DNA of 64,000 bases, from the NCBI RefSeq assembly GCF_000737325.1, contig NZ_CP011125.1, positions 7,688,001-7,752,000 of the forward strand. The letters run 5' to 3'. Below, piece after piece: positions 34,049 through 41,829 of the stretch. Under the pieces are notes generated by a model, which saw only the letters and a list, made by a program, of their open reading frames with translations, was not told the DNA's origin and did no database searches. This DNA is from Sandaracinus amylolyticus (GTDB lineage: Bacteria > Myxococcota_A > Polyangia > Polyangiales > Sandaracinaceae). Position 1 is the stretch's first letter. Every line of letters begins with the position of its first letter. Position numbers and translations under genes: made by a program.

Positions 34049-35379
34049 AGCGCGAGGCACGCCGCGGGCGCGAGCGAGAACGTCGCGAAGAGCGCGAGCG
34101 CGGCGCGGGAGACGCCGTCGGGCGTGGCGAGCCCGGCGCCGTTCGCGATCACGCCCGCGAGCGCGGCGCCGAGCGCGGTCGCGAAGAGCTGCACGGTGGT
34201 GATCGACGCCGACGCGAGCTCGGGCTCGTCGGCGGGCGCGACCTGGAGCACGCGGGTGAGCACGTGCGGCCACGCGATGCCGACGCCGACTCCGAGCGTC
34301 GCCAGCGCGGCGGCGATCGGCAGGACGAGCGCGCCGTCGTCGGCGCGCGCGGGCACGAGCCAAGCGCACGCGAGGGTGGCGACGAGCACGATCCCCGGCG
34401 CGACCCGCAGCGCGCGCTCGATGGTCCGCGGATCGCGCGCGCTCGAGCCGACGAGCGAGCCGAGCGTCCACCCGCCCGCCATCAGCGCGGCGAGCGCGCC
34501 CGCGACGAGCGGCGAGCGCCCGTGCAGCACCTGGAGGAAGAGCGGCGCGAAGATCTCGGTGCTGGTGACGGTGATCGCGAGGAGCGAGAGCACCGCGTAG
34601 AGCTTCACCAGCGGCGCGACGAGCCGCGGGAAGACGCGCGACGAGGCACGCCGCTCGACGACGAAGAGCGCGATCACGAGCGCCACCGCGAGCGCGACGA
34701 GCGGTGCGCTCGAGCGCGCGACGCTCGCCCCGGACAGCGCGAGCACCGACGCCGCGAGCAGCGCGAGCTGGGCCCACGCGATCGGCGGCGCGACGCTCGT
34801 CTCGTTGCGCCCCGGGAGCGCGCGCAGCGCGAGCACGACGAAGAGCGCCGTCGCCGGGACGAGCGATCCGAACGCGGCGCGCCACGCACCGAGCTCGGCG
34901 AGCACCCCGCCGATCGCCGGGCCCACGAGCGTCGCGACGCCCCACATCCCCGAGACGAGCGCCATCGCGCGCGGCCAGAGACGCTCGTCGTAGAGGGTGC
35001 GGATCATCCCGTAGGGCAGCGCGACGAGGAGCCCGCCGCCGAGCCCCTGCACCACGCGGCCCGCGAGCATCGCGTCCATCGACGTCGCGCTCGCGGAGAT
35101 CCACGCGCCGGCACCGAACACGATGGACGCCGCGACGTAGGCGCGACGCGCGCCGAGCCGCGCGAGCAAGCGCGCCGAGAGCGCCGACGCGACGATCGAC
35201 GCGACCACGAAGAGCGTGGTGCTCCACGCGTAGCGCTCGAGCCCGCCGATCTCCGCGACGACCGAGGGCAGGATCGTGGTCGCGACGTAGAGGTCGATCG
35301 CGTGCAGCGCGACCCCACCGACGAGCACGAGCGCGCGCAGCGCGCCCGCGCCCGCGAAGAGCTCCCTCCAGCCCGCCAC
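34006..35379 (-). CDS. MFS drug-type transporter
   Basis: 457 residues with about 12-14 membrane helices. Motif GRVVQGLGGG and the helix pattern fit the DHA2-type multidrug exporters of the major facilitator superfamily. The start is a GTG at 35379 with GAGG five bases upstream, eight bases after the sigma factor stop, so it is the third gene of the AhpD-sigma-MFS operon. This suggests export of a compound linked to the stress sensed by that sigma factor. The end overlaps the ttcA end by 43 bases. Confidence 0.88.
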   Translation of the reverse strand: MAGWRELFAGAGALRALVLVGGVALHAIDLYVATTILPSVVAEIGGLERYAWSTTLFVVASIVASALSARLLARLGARRAYVAASIVFGAGAWISASATSMDAMLAGRVVQGLGGGLLVALPYGMIRTLYDERLWPRAMALVSGMWGVATLVGPAIGGVLAELGAWRAAFGSLVPATALFVVLALRALPGRNETSVAPPIAWAQLALLAASVLALSGASVARSSAPLVALAVALVIALFVVERRASSRVFPRLVAPLVKLYAVLSLLAITVTSTEIFAPLFLQVLHGRSPLVAGALAALMAGGWTLGSLVGSSARDPRTIERALRVAPGIVLVATLACAWLVPARADDGALVLPIAAALATLGVGVGIAWPHVLTRVLQVAPADEPELASASITTVQLFATALGAALAGVIANGAGLATPDGVSRAALALFATFSLAPAACLALYSTTGSFRTARAS

Positions 35380-35386
35380 GTCGGCC

Positions 35387-36235
35387 TCAGGACACGAGCG
35401 CGGCGAGCTTGTCGGGGTTGCGCACGATGAACACCTGCGTGACCGCGCCCGCCTCGTCGTAGGCGAACGTGAGCGAGGTGGTGATCGTGCCGTTCGCGCG
35501 CAGGACCACGCCGCGCCCACCGTTGAGCTCGGTCGCGATCCACTCGTAGTCGCGCCACCACGCGGCCAGCTGGCGGACGAACGCGAGCACGTCCTGCTTG
35601 CCGTGGAGCGGCTCGCGGATCGCGGAGACCTTGCCGCCGCCGTCGGCGCGCAGCTCGACGTCGTCGGCGAGCAGCGCGGAGAGGCGATCGAGCTCGCCCG
35701 AGGTGATCGCGACCTCGAACGCGGCGAGCAGCTCGTCCTGCCGCTCGCGCGGCGTCACGTGGCGCACCTTCGCCTGCTCGACGTGGGTGCGCGCGCGCGA
35801 GACGAGCTTGCGGCACGCGGTCTCGTTGATCTCGAGGGTGCGCGCGGTCTCGGCGTAGGAGACGTCGAACACCTCGTGCAGGAGGTACGCGGCGCGCTCC
35901 TTCGGCGTGAGCCGCTCGAGCACGAGCAGGAACGCGGTGCCGAGCGACGACGCGAGCGACGCGTCGGTGGGCTCGTCCGCGGGCGTGTGGAGCGGCTCGG
36001 GCAGCCACGGTCCGACGTAGTCCACGCGCGAGCGGTGCGCGGAGCGCAGCATGTCGATGCAGCGCCGGGTGCACGTCGCGGTGAGCCACGCCGCGGGGCT
36101 CTCGACGTCGTGCGCGCCGAGCCACTTCACGTACGTGTCCTGCACCGCGTCCTCGGCGTCGGCGCGCGAGCCGAGGATGCGGTACGCGAGCCCGAGCAGC
36201 ATCGGGCGCGCCTGGGTGAACGGATCGTCGGTCAT
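35387..36235 (-). CDS. ECF41-type RNA polymerase sigma factor
   Basis: 282 residues. Sigma region 2 (LGLAYRILGSRADAEDAVQDTYVKW), region 4 (LTPKERAAYLLHEVFDVSYAETA) and a C-terminal SnoaL-like domain. Three hallmarks of group ECF41 are visible: WLPEP in the linker, DGGGK in the SnoaL-like domain and NPDKL near the C-terminus. In that group the fused domain controls sigma activity in place of an anti-sigma factor, and a carboxymuconolactone decarboxylase-like gene is the usual target. The upstream gene is exactly that, with TGATG overlap. Confidence 0.93.
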   Translation of the reverse strand: MTDDPFTQARPMLLGLAYRILGSRADAEDAVQDTYVKWLGAHDVESPAAWLTATCTRRCIDMLRSAHRSRVDYVGPWLPEPLHTPADEPTDASLASSLGTAFLLVLERLTPKERAAYLLHEVFDVSYAETARTLEINETACRKLVSRARTHVEQAKVRHVTPRERQDELLAAFEVAITSGELDRLSALLADDVELRADGGGKVSAIREPLHGKQDVLAFVRQLAAWWRDYEWIATELNGGRGVVLRANGTITTSLTFAYDEAGAVTQVFIVRNPDKLAALVS

Positions 36236-36657
36236 CAGTGCCTCGCGACCTGGAATCGGTTCCAGAGGTTGATCATGGCGACGGTCGCGGTGAGCGCCGC
36301 GATCTCGGGCTCGGTGAAGCACGCGCGCAGCTGCGCGCGCAGCGCGGCGTAGTCGGTGTCGGGGTGCAGGTGGGTGAGCGCCTCGGTCCACGCCAGCGCG
36401 GCGCGCTCCCGCTCGCCGAAGTCGGTGGAGTGGCGCCACACCACGAGGCGATCGAGGCGCTCGTTCGTCTCGCCGTCCTCGCGCGCCTCGCGGGTGTGCA
36501 TGCGGACGCAGAACGCGCACCCGTTGATCTGCGATGCGCGGAGCGTCACGAGGTGGTGCAGCTTGCGCTCGAGCGGGCGCTCGTCGATCGCGTGGTGCAC
36601 CGCGCCGAGCGCCGAGAGGACGGCCGGGATCTGCTGTTCGTAACGGATGTCGCTCAT
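36235..36657 (-). CDS. AhpD-like carboxymuconolactone decarboxylase family protein
   Basis: 140 residues. Alkylhydroperoxidase AhpD core with the CxxC-x3-H motif (Cys47, Cys50, His54 in CAFCVRMH). Single-domain proteins of this type can reduce peroxides through the Cys pair; the true substrate is usually unknown. First gene of an operon with the ECF41 sigma factor, whose regulon typically includes such a protein. GGAG lies nine bases before the ATG. Confidence 0.92.
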   Translation of the reverse strand: MSDIRYEQQIPAVLSALGAVHHAIDERPLERKLHHLVTLRASQINGCAFCVRMHTREAREDGETNERLDRLVVWRHSTDFGERERAALAWTEALTHLHPDTDYAALRAQLRACFTEPEIAALTATVAMINLWNRFQVARH

Positions 36658-36681
36658 GTCGTGTCTCTCCTTCGAGGAGAT

Positions 36682-36707
36682 GACGATCGACGTGGCGCGT
36701 TGTGACG
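36682..36707 (-). promoter_or_regulatory. ECF41-type promoter of ahpD-like operon
   Basis: On the minus strand CGTCACA (36707-36701) and CGTC (36685-36682) lie 15 bases apart, 24 bases before the ATG at 36657. The published ECF41 consensus, as I recall it, is TGTCACA and CGTC, so only the first base differs. It implies that the sigma factor drives its own operon. Confidence 0.65.
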
Positions 36708-36719
36708 CGGGCTGCTCGA

Positions 36720-37232
36720 TCAGATGTCGAACCGCGTCCCGGTCGGGTACGTCAGCTCGAACGGGTCGCCCTGACAGCCCGCGAGCACCGGCACGAAGCG
36801 CAGCGTGATGTCGCTGCGCTCCGGGATCTCGCGGCCGAACGGGTTGCCGACGGTCTGGTCGATGACGCCGTCGTTGCCGACCTCGTCGCCGTTGGTCCCG
36901 TCGTCGCGCAGGGTCAGGCCGAGGTCGACGACGCGCACCTCGTCGGCGCCCGCGTCGGCGGGCGCGATCAGCGCGAAGAGCTGCACGCTCGCCGCGCCCG
37001 GGCGCATGTCGCACGCCTCGAGCTCGACGTGCACCGTCGCGCGCGCGGCGGGATCGAGCGGCCCGATGCGCTCGGGCGTCACCATCGCGCTCGCGATCCC
37101 CGTGTACTCGTAGGGATCGCACTCGAGCACACGCTCGCCGGCGCAGCTCGCGGCGAGGTCGTCCGGCGCGCCGTCACCGTCGCACGCCGCCAGGGCGAGG
37201 CCCGCGCACAGCAGGAGACACGTTCGCATCAT
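36720..37232 (-). CDS. lipoprotein, unknown function
   Basis: 170 residues. Lipobox LAAC (Cys17). The mature part has four Cys residues and looks like an immunoglobulin-like beta-sandwich; no known domain. The start overlaps the pssA stop by one base (TGATG), so it is coupled to pssA. It could be an envelope protein made together with phospholipid synthesis, but no direct link is visible. Confidence 0.75.
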   Translation of the reverse strand: MMRTCLLLCAGLALAACDGDGAPDDLAASCAGERVLECDPYEYTGIASAMVTPERIGPLDPAARATVHVELEACDMRPGAASVQLFALIAPADAGADEVRVVDLGLTLRDDGTNGDEVGNDGVIDQTVGNPFGREIPERSDITLRFVPVLAGCQGDPFELTYPTGTRFDI

Positions 37233-38071
37233 CACGGAACGCTGGGGCGCTGCTTCTCTTCGGCGGGCTCGACCGTCGCCGCGGGCGAGCCGCGACGTCC
37301 CGCCAGGCGCGCGGCCTTGCGCGAGATCTCGAGCACCGCCTCGAGCACCGCGATCGCGACGTAGCCCACGATGAGCCACACCAGCGCGAACGACGGGTGG
37401 TAGGTCACCGCGATCACCGCGCTCGACGCGATCGTGAGGCCGACGAAGATCACGCTGCGCCAGCCGAGCTTGATGTCCTTGAACGAGCGGAACGGGACCG
37501 TGCTCACCATGAAGAACGAGAGCGCGATCACGACGCCGAGCATCACCTCGGGCGCGCTCTGGAGCGAGCCGGTGACCGCGAAGTTCGCGACGATGATCGA
37601 GACCAGCGCGCCGGCCGCGCCGGGGATCGGCAGGCCCATGATGTACTTGCCCGGCTTCTTCGGCGCGCCGCTCGGGCTGGTCGCCATCACGTTGAAGCGC
37701 GCGAGGCGGATGGCGCCGCACGCGACGTACGCGAAGCTGGCGATGAGGCCGCCGACGCCGAGCGTGTGGAGCGACCAGCGGTAGACGAGGATCGCGGGCG
37801 CGATGCCGAACGAGACGACGTCGGCGAGCGAGTCGATCTGCACGCCGAACGCGCTCTGCGTCTTGGTCAGGCGCGCGACGCGGCCGTCGATCACGTCGAA
37901 GAACATCGCGAACACGATGAGGAGCGCCGCGCGGTAGAAGTCCTCCGCGCTGGTCTCGCCCGAGCCGTTCGCGGTGGTGCACGCGACGATCGCGTAGAAG
38001 CCGCAGAAGATGCTGGAGAGCGTGAAGAGGTTCGGGAGGATGAAGAGCGTCTTCCTCAGATCGAAACGCAT
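37232..38071 (-). CDS. pssA: CDP-diacylglycerol-serine O-phosphatidyltransferase
   Basis: 279 residues with about eight membrane helices. It joins serine to CDP-diacylglycerol, giving phosphatidylserine, the precursor of phosphatidylethanolamine. The CDP-alcohol phosphotransferase signature is complete: Asp59, Asp62, Gly63, Ala66, Arg67, Gly76, Asp80, Asp84. The ATG at 38071 has GGGGAGG just upstream, better than one nine codons earlier. A phosphatidylserine decarboxylase gene is not adjacent here. Related phosphatidylglycerophosphate synthases share the motif, but the N-terminal LPNLFTLSSIFCGFYAI favours PssA. Confidence 0.92.
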   Translation of the reverse strand: MRFDLRKTLFILPNLFTLSSIFCGFYAIVACTTANGSGETSAEDFYRAALLIVFAMFFDVIDGRVARLTKTQSAFGVQIDSLADVVSFGIAPAILVYRWSLHTLGVGGLIASFAYVACGAIRLARFNVMATSPSGAPKKPGKYIMGLPIPGAAGALVSIIVANFAVTGSLQSAPEVMLGVVIALSFFMVSTVPFRSFKDIKLGWRSVIFVGLTIASSAVIAVTYHPSFALVWLIVGYVAIAVLEAVLEISRKAARLAGRRGSPAATVEPAEEKQRPSVP

Positions 38072-38169
38072 GGCCCTCCCCTGCTTCCCGTCACGCACGA
38101 AACGCGGCCCAGTCTACGCGCAAAGCGCGAAGAATGTCCCGAGGGTGACGACGCGCAAGGCGGCTCGGT

Positions 38170-38250
38170 CCAGCTGGAGTCTCGCTGGCGGAGGGGCCGC
38201 ACGGGAGCGTGTCGCGCACGCGGACGGGAGCGCCCTGTGCCGGCGAGCCG
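38170..38250. repeat. 3'-element family, locus D
   Basis: One copy, read on the minus strand: CGGCTCGCC (38250-38242), CCCGTCCGCGTGC, ACGCTCCCGTGCGG, CGAGACTCC, and a final CCAGCTGG. It begins 13 bases after the stop of the gene at 38264, the same spacing as at loci B and C, and has the same orientation relative to that gene. It lies between that gene and pssA. Confidence 0.85.
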
Positions 38251-38263
38251 TTTCGACGCTCGC

Positions 38264-39106
38264 TCAGGGCTCGCCCGGCCCGGCGGCGCGCATGGCGGCG
38301 GCGAGGGCGTGGTTGCGGAGGCGGAGATCGCCGGTCCGCTCGTGGCCGTGGGTGAACGCGAGCGCTGCGCCCTCGGCGTCGCCGGCGCGCCACGCGAGCA
38401 CGCCGCGCGCTTCGTCGGCGTGCGCGCCGCCGGCTCGTTCGTACGCGTCGAGCGCCGCGAGCCGCAGCCGCTCGTCCGCGGCGTCGCCGTGGAGCGCGAG
38501 CCAGCCGTGGTAGGCGCGCAGCCGCGCGTCGTCGAGGCCATCGGTGAGCGGGCGTCCGTGCACCGCGTTCCATCGCGCGGCGTAGAGCGCGCGCACGACG
38601 AGATCGGGCGCGACGCGGCGCCCGTCGGCGATCGCGCCCCATCGCTCGAGCGCTTCGGGGAAGTCGCCGAGCGTCGCGGCGCGCGCGGTGTCGTCGCCCT
38701 CGCCGGCGAGCGCCGGGATCATGCGCTCCACGTCCTCGGCGCGGAGCACGTCGACGACCGCGTCGCCGTGCGCGTCGATCATCCGATCGAGCACGTCGCG
38801 CAGCTCGGCGCGGCGCGCCTCTCCGCGCTCGGCGGGCTCGCCGTGGATCGAGGCGACGTTCTGCTCCTCGTAGAGCGCGCGCCGGCGTCGCGCGTCGTCG
38901 TCGGTCGGCGGACGCGCGGCGAGGCGATGCTCGTGCTCGATCGACGCGCGCGCGTCGGCGACGTCGATCGCGAGCGGCGGGATTTCCGCGGGGATCGCGG
39001 CGCGCGGCGAGAGCCAGATCGCGGCGAGCAGTGAGGACGGAACGACGACGAGCATCGCTGCGAGGAGATCCGGCCCGACGCGGAGACGATGCTTGACTTC
39101 ACTCAT
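38264..39106 (-). CDS. membrane-anchored hypothetical protein
   Basis: 280 residues. One N-terminal membrane helix (about 12-32), the rest an Ala/Arg/Asp-rich helical domain, with pairs of helices of about 35 residues after position 170 that look like TPR-type repeats. No catalytic motif. Divergent from the PilZ gene with a 26-base gap. Confidence 0.7.
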   Translation of the reverse strand: MSEVKHRLRVGPDLLAAMLVVVPSSLLAAIWLSPRAAIPAEIPPLAIDVADARASIEHEHRLAARPPTDDDARRRRALYEEQNVASIHGEPAERGEARRAELRDVLDRMIDAHGDAVVDVLRAEDVERMIPALAGEGDDTARAATLGDFPEALERWGAIADGRRVAPDLVVRALYAARWNAVHGRPLTDGLDDARLRAYHGWLALHGDAADERLRLAALDAYERAGGAHADEARGVLAWRAGDAEGAALAFTHGHERTGDLRLRNHALAAAMRAAGPGEP

Positions 39107-39132
39107 CGCGAAGGGTCAGTGTCGACCTGCCC

Positions 39133-39447
39133 ATGAGCAGCGGACGCAGAGTCCACGAGCGATATGCGCTCACGCTGGATGTGATCCTCAAGCACCCCGA
39201 CGGTGAGTCGGCGGGCGTGACGCAGAACGTCAGCCTCGGCGGTGCGCTGATCGAGATCAAGGATCGCGTCACGTTCGGTGCCGAGGTCAGGCTACGCCTG
39301 CGCCTCGCGCCGCTCAAGGAAGACGCCGAGATCCCCGCGACCGTGCGGTGGATCAAGGACGGCCTGGTCGGCGTGCAGTTCGGCAGCCTCCGCGCGAAGG
39401 AAGTCTGGGCGTTCAACCAGATGTTCAAGGACGCGCCGAAGGTCTGA
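39133..39447 (+). CDS. PilZ-domain protein
   Basis: 104 residues, only a PilZ domain. The c-di-GMP-binding motifs are present: R-x3-R (Arg6, Arg10 in RVHER) and N-x-S-x2-G (NVSLGG, 32-37). Small free PilZ proteins act as c-di-GMP receptors for motility, pili or exopolysaccharide. The C-terminal FNQMF is typical of the myxobacterial TIGR02266-like PilZ group. No GGDEF or EAL gene is nearby. Confidence 0.92.
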   Translation: MSSGRRVHERYALTLDVILKHPDGESAGVTQNVSLGGALIEIKDRVTFGAEVRLRLRLAPLKEDAEIPATVRWIKDGLVGVQFGSLRAKEVWAFNQMFKDAPKV

Positions 39448-39487
39448 TCGCCCTGCGGCGATCTGGTCGCGGGGCGCACGCGACGTC

Positions 39488-40423
39488 ATGTTGGGCGCGT
39501 CGATGAGCGCGCACGGCACATCGCCCTCGGGCGCGAGCTGGGACGACCTCCGCATCGTGTTGGCGATCGCGGAGCGCGGGACGCTCTCCGCTGCCGCGAC
39601 GACGCTCGGGATCAGCCATCCGACGCTCTCGCGGCGACTGCGTGGCATCGAGGAGAGGCTCGGCACGCGGCTCTTCGATCGGACTCCCTCGAGCCTCCGG
39701 CCGACCGCCGCGGGCGAGGAGATGCGCGCGCTCGCGGTGCGGCTGCGCGACGAGATCGCCGCGCTCGAGCGCCGCATCGAAGGTCGCGACAGCGGCGTCG
39801 ACGGAACGGTGCGTCTGACGGCGCCCGACGCGGTCTCCGAGTACCTGCTCCCGAACGTCATCGCCGCGCTCTGCGCCGAGGAGCGCGGGCTGCGGCTCGA
39901 GCTGATCGTGTCGAACCAGGCGCTCTCGCTCGCGCAGCGTGCGGCGGACGTCGCGCTTCGTGTCACCGCGAGCCCGGACCCGTCGCTGCGTGGTCGCCGC
40001 GTCGGGCACGTCTGCATGGCGGTGTACGGCGCGCGCGAGGTGGTGCGTGGTGCGCGCGAGCCCGGCGAGCTCGGCGGCGTGCCGTGGATCGGCTTCGACG
40101 CGGCGCTCGCGTGCAGCGGGCCCGGCGAGTGGGTCGCGCGCCACGTGCCGGAGCGTGATCTGCGCTTCCGCGCGAACACGCTCCTCGGCGCGGCGCGCGC
40201 GGCGCGCGCGGGCATCGGGTGCGCGCTCCTGCCGTGCTTCGTCGGCGGCTCGATCCCCGAGCTCGTGCGCGTCGGCGCGCCGATCGACGCGCTGGAGCTC
40301 CCGCTGTGGCTGCTGGTGCACCCCGACGTCGCGCGCGTCCCGAAGATCCGGCGCGCCGCCGACGCGCTGGCAGCGAAGCTGCGCGACACGGTGCCGCTCC
40401 TGCGCGGCGACGCGGCGGCCTGA
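39488..40423 (+). CDS. LysR-family transcription regulator
   Basis: 311 residues. N-terminal winged helix-turn-helix (about 18-75: TLSAAATTLGISHPTLSRRLRGIE) followed by a LysR substrate-binding domain. An alternative ATG at 39503 is equally possible. LysR regulators often control a divergent neighbour, but the neighbour here (PilZ) runs in the same direction and the GST gene converges, so the target is not evident. Confidence 0.9.
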   Translation: MLGASMSAHGTSPSGASWDDLRIVLAIAERGTLSAAATTLGISHPTLSRRLRGIEERLGTRLFDRTPSSLRPTAAGEEMRALAVRLRDEIAALERRIEGRDSGVDGTVRLTAPDAVSEYLLPNVIAALCAEERGLRLELIVSNQALSLAQRAADVALRVTASPDPSLRGRRVGHVCMAVYGAREVVRGAREPGELGGVPWIGFDAALACSGPGEWVARHVPERDLRFRANTLLGAARAARAGIGCALLPCFVGGSIPELVRVGAPIDALELPLWLLVHPDVARVPKIRRAADALAAKLRDTVPLLRGDAAA

Positions 40424-40437
40424 GCCGGCGCGCTGGG

Positions 40438-41103
40438 TCAGCTCGCCATCAGCCGCGAGAGGTGCGACCCGCGCTCCGCGAGATAGACGTGGAAGATGCG
40501 CGCATAGTCGGGCACGACCGCCTGCGCGACGCTCGGGCGCGCGGCGAGGGAGGCGCGATACGCGGGCACCTTCGAGAGCGTGTCGAAGATGCGGAAGTCG
40601 CCGATCCGATCGAACGTGTCGAAGAGCCGGAACACCGGCGCGAACGCGGCATCGACCAGACCGAAGTCGGCACCGTCGAAGTAGGGGCCGTCGGCGAGGT
40701 GCTGGTCGAGCCAGCACATCTTCGCGCGCAGGTCGCCGCACTTGCGATCGAAGCTGGTCGCGTCGGGCGCGGTGTAGAACGCGTAGACGTCGGCGAGGAT
40801 CGCGGAGGCGAGCTCGGCCCACGCGCGGTGGTGAGCGCGGCGCAGGGGATCGGCGGGGAGCCGAGGCGCGTCCGGCGTGACCTCTTCGATGTACTGACAG
40901 ATCACCGAGGTCTCGAAGAGCGCGGCGTCGCCGACGCGGAGCAACGGGACCTTGCCGAGCGGCGAGATGCGGAGGAACCACGCCGGCTTGTCGGCGAGGT
41001 CCACGTAGGTTCGCTCGAAGGGCACGCCCTTCTCGGCGAGGAGGATCGCAGCGCGCTGGGTGTACGGGCACAGGTGGTTGCTGACGAGCTCGAAGCTGGG
41101 CAC
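40438..41103 (-). CDS. glutathione S-transferase family protein
   Basis: 221 residues. Thioredoxin-like N-domain with the CPYTQ motif (Cys12-Pro13), cis-Pro in KVPLL and the SNAIL-type motif FETSVICQYIEE, then the helical C-domain. The N-terminal Cys-Pro suggests an omega or beta-like class, which favours thiol transfer or reduction over classical conjugation. Converges with the LysR gene, 14 bases apart. Followed by a 105-base gap. Confidence 0.9.
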   Translation of the reverse strand: MPSFELVSNHLCPYTQRAAILLAEKGVPFERTYVDLADKPAWFLRISPLGKVPLLRVGDAALFETSVICQYIEEVTPDAPRLPADPLRRAHHRAWAELASAILADVYAFYTAPDATSFDRKCGDLRAKMCWLDQHLADGPYFDGADFGLVDAAFAPVFRLFDTFDRIGDFRIFDTLSKVPAYRASLAARPSVAQAVVPDYARIFHVYLAERGSHLSRLMAS

Positions 41104-41208
41104 ACGCGACTCCGTTCGTGAGGCGCCGAGGACGCCGACGAGCCGGTTATGGCCGCGCGGTCGTCGCTCGAGGATCGAAGAGTTTTTCAGGCCGCCGTGC
41201 AGATTCGA

Positions 41209-41829
41209 TCAGAGCGGGACGAGCACGAGCACGATCACATCCCAGAGCGCGTGCGTGATCAGCGGGACCACGATCCCGCCGCTGAGCTGTCGCTGCCACG
41301 TCCAGAGCGCGCCGCACGCGATCGCGAGCGCGATCAGCACGAGCGAGCCGCCCGCGATCTGCGGCACCGTGTAGAGCGCGGTCGCCGCGACGAGCACGGC
41401 GCTGCGCTTCACGCCCCAGCGCTCGAGCAGCGCGACGAGCAGGCCGCGGAACACGAGCTCTTCCGCGAGCACGACGAGCAGGAGGAGCGGCACCGCCGCG
41501 CGCGGTCCGGGCGGTGCACGCAGCTCGTCGTAGAGGGCGGCGACCTCGCGCTCGAGACCGGGCACGATCGCGACGCCGATCGGGTACAGCACGTGCGTCG
41601 CGATCGCCATCGCGAGCCCCGACGCCGCGCCGATCACGATCCAGCGCGGCGACACGCGCACCTCGATGCGCGTGGTGACGAGCGTCGCGGCGATCCCGAT
41701 CGCGCCGGCCGCCGCGGTGCTCACCCACACGCTCACCTCGCTGCGGATCGCGAGCGACGCCGAGAGCGCGACGAGCGAGATGGCGAACGCGAGCCACGCG
41801 ACGCGCGGCGAGGCCCGGAGCGCCGTCAT
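41209..41829 (-). CDS. CPBP-family intramembrane metalloprotease-like protein
   Basis: 206 residues, about six to seven membrane helices. Motif 1 EExxxR is present (Glu123, Glu124, Arg128) and motif 3 has His193 (THALWD). The second motif of the family (FxxxH) is not seen: the corresponding helix reads TALYTVPQIAGG, without His. Overlaps the upstream SDR gene by four bases (ATGA), so the pair is coupled. Possibly a protein processing or prenyl-protein protease, or an inactive relative. Confidence 0.8.
   Translation of the reverse strand: MTALRASPRVAWLAFAISLVALSASLAIRSEVSVWVSTAAAGAIGIAATLVTTRIEVRVSPRWIVIGAASGLAMAIATHVLYPIGVAIVPGLEREVAALYDELRAPPGPRAAVPLLLLVVLAEELVFRGLLVALLERWGVKRSAVLVAATALYTVPQIAGGSLVLIALAIACGALWTWQRQLSGGIVVPLITHALWDVIVLVLVPL

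Noticed and set aside
30211-35430. Open frame of over 1700 codons on the plus strand
   Set aside because: It crosses at least six well-supported genes on both strands. Composition (Arg/Ala/Glu) is that of a shadow frame.
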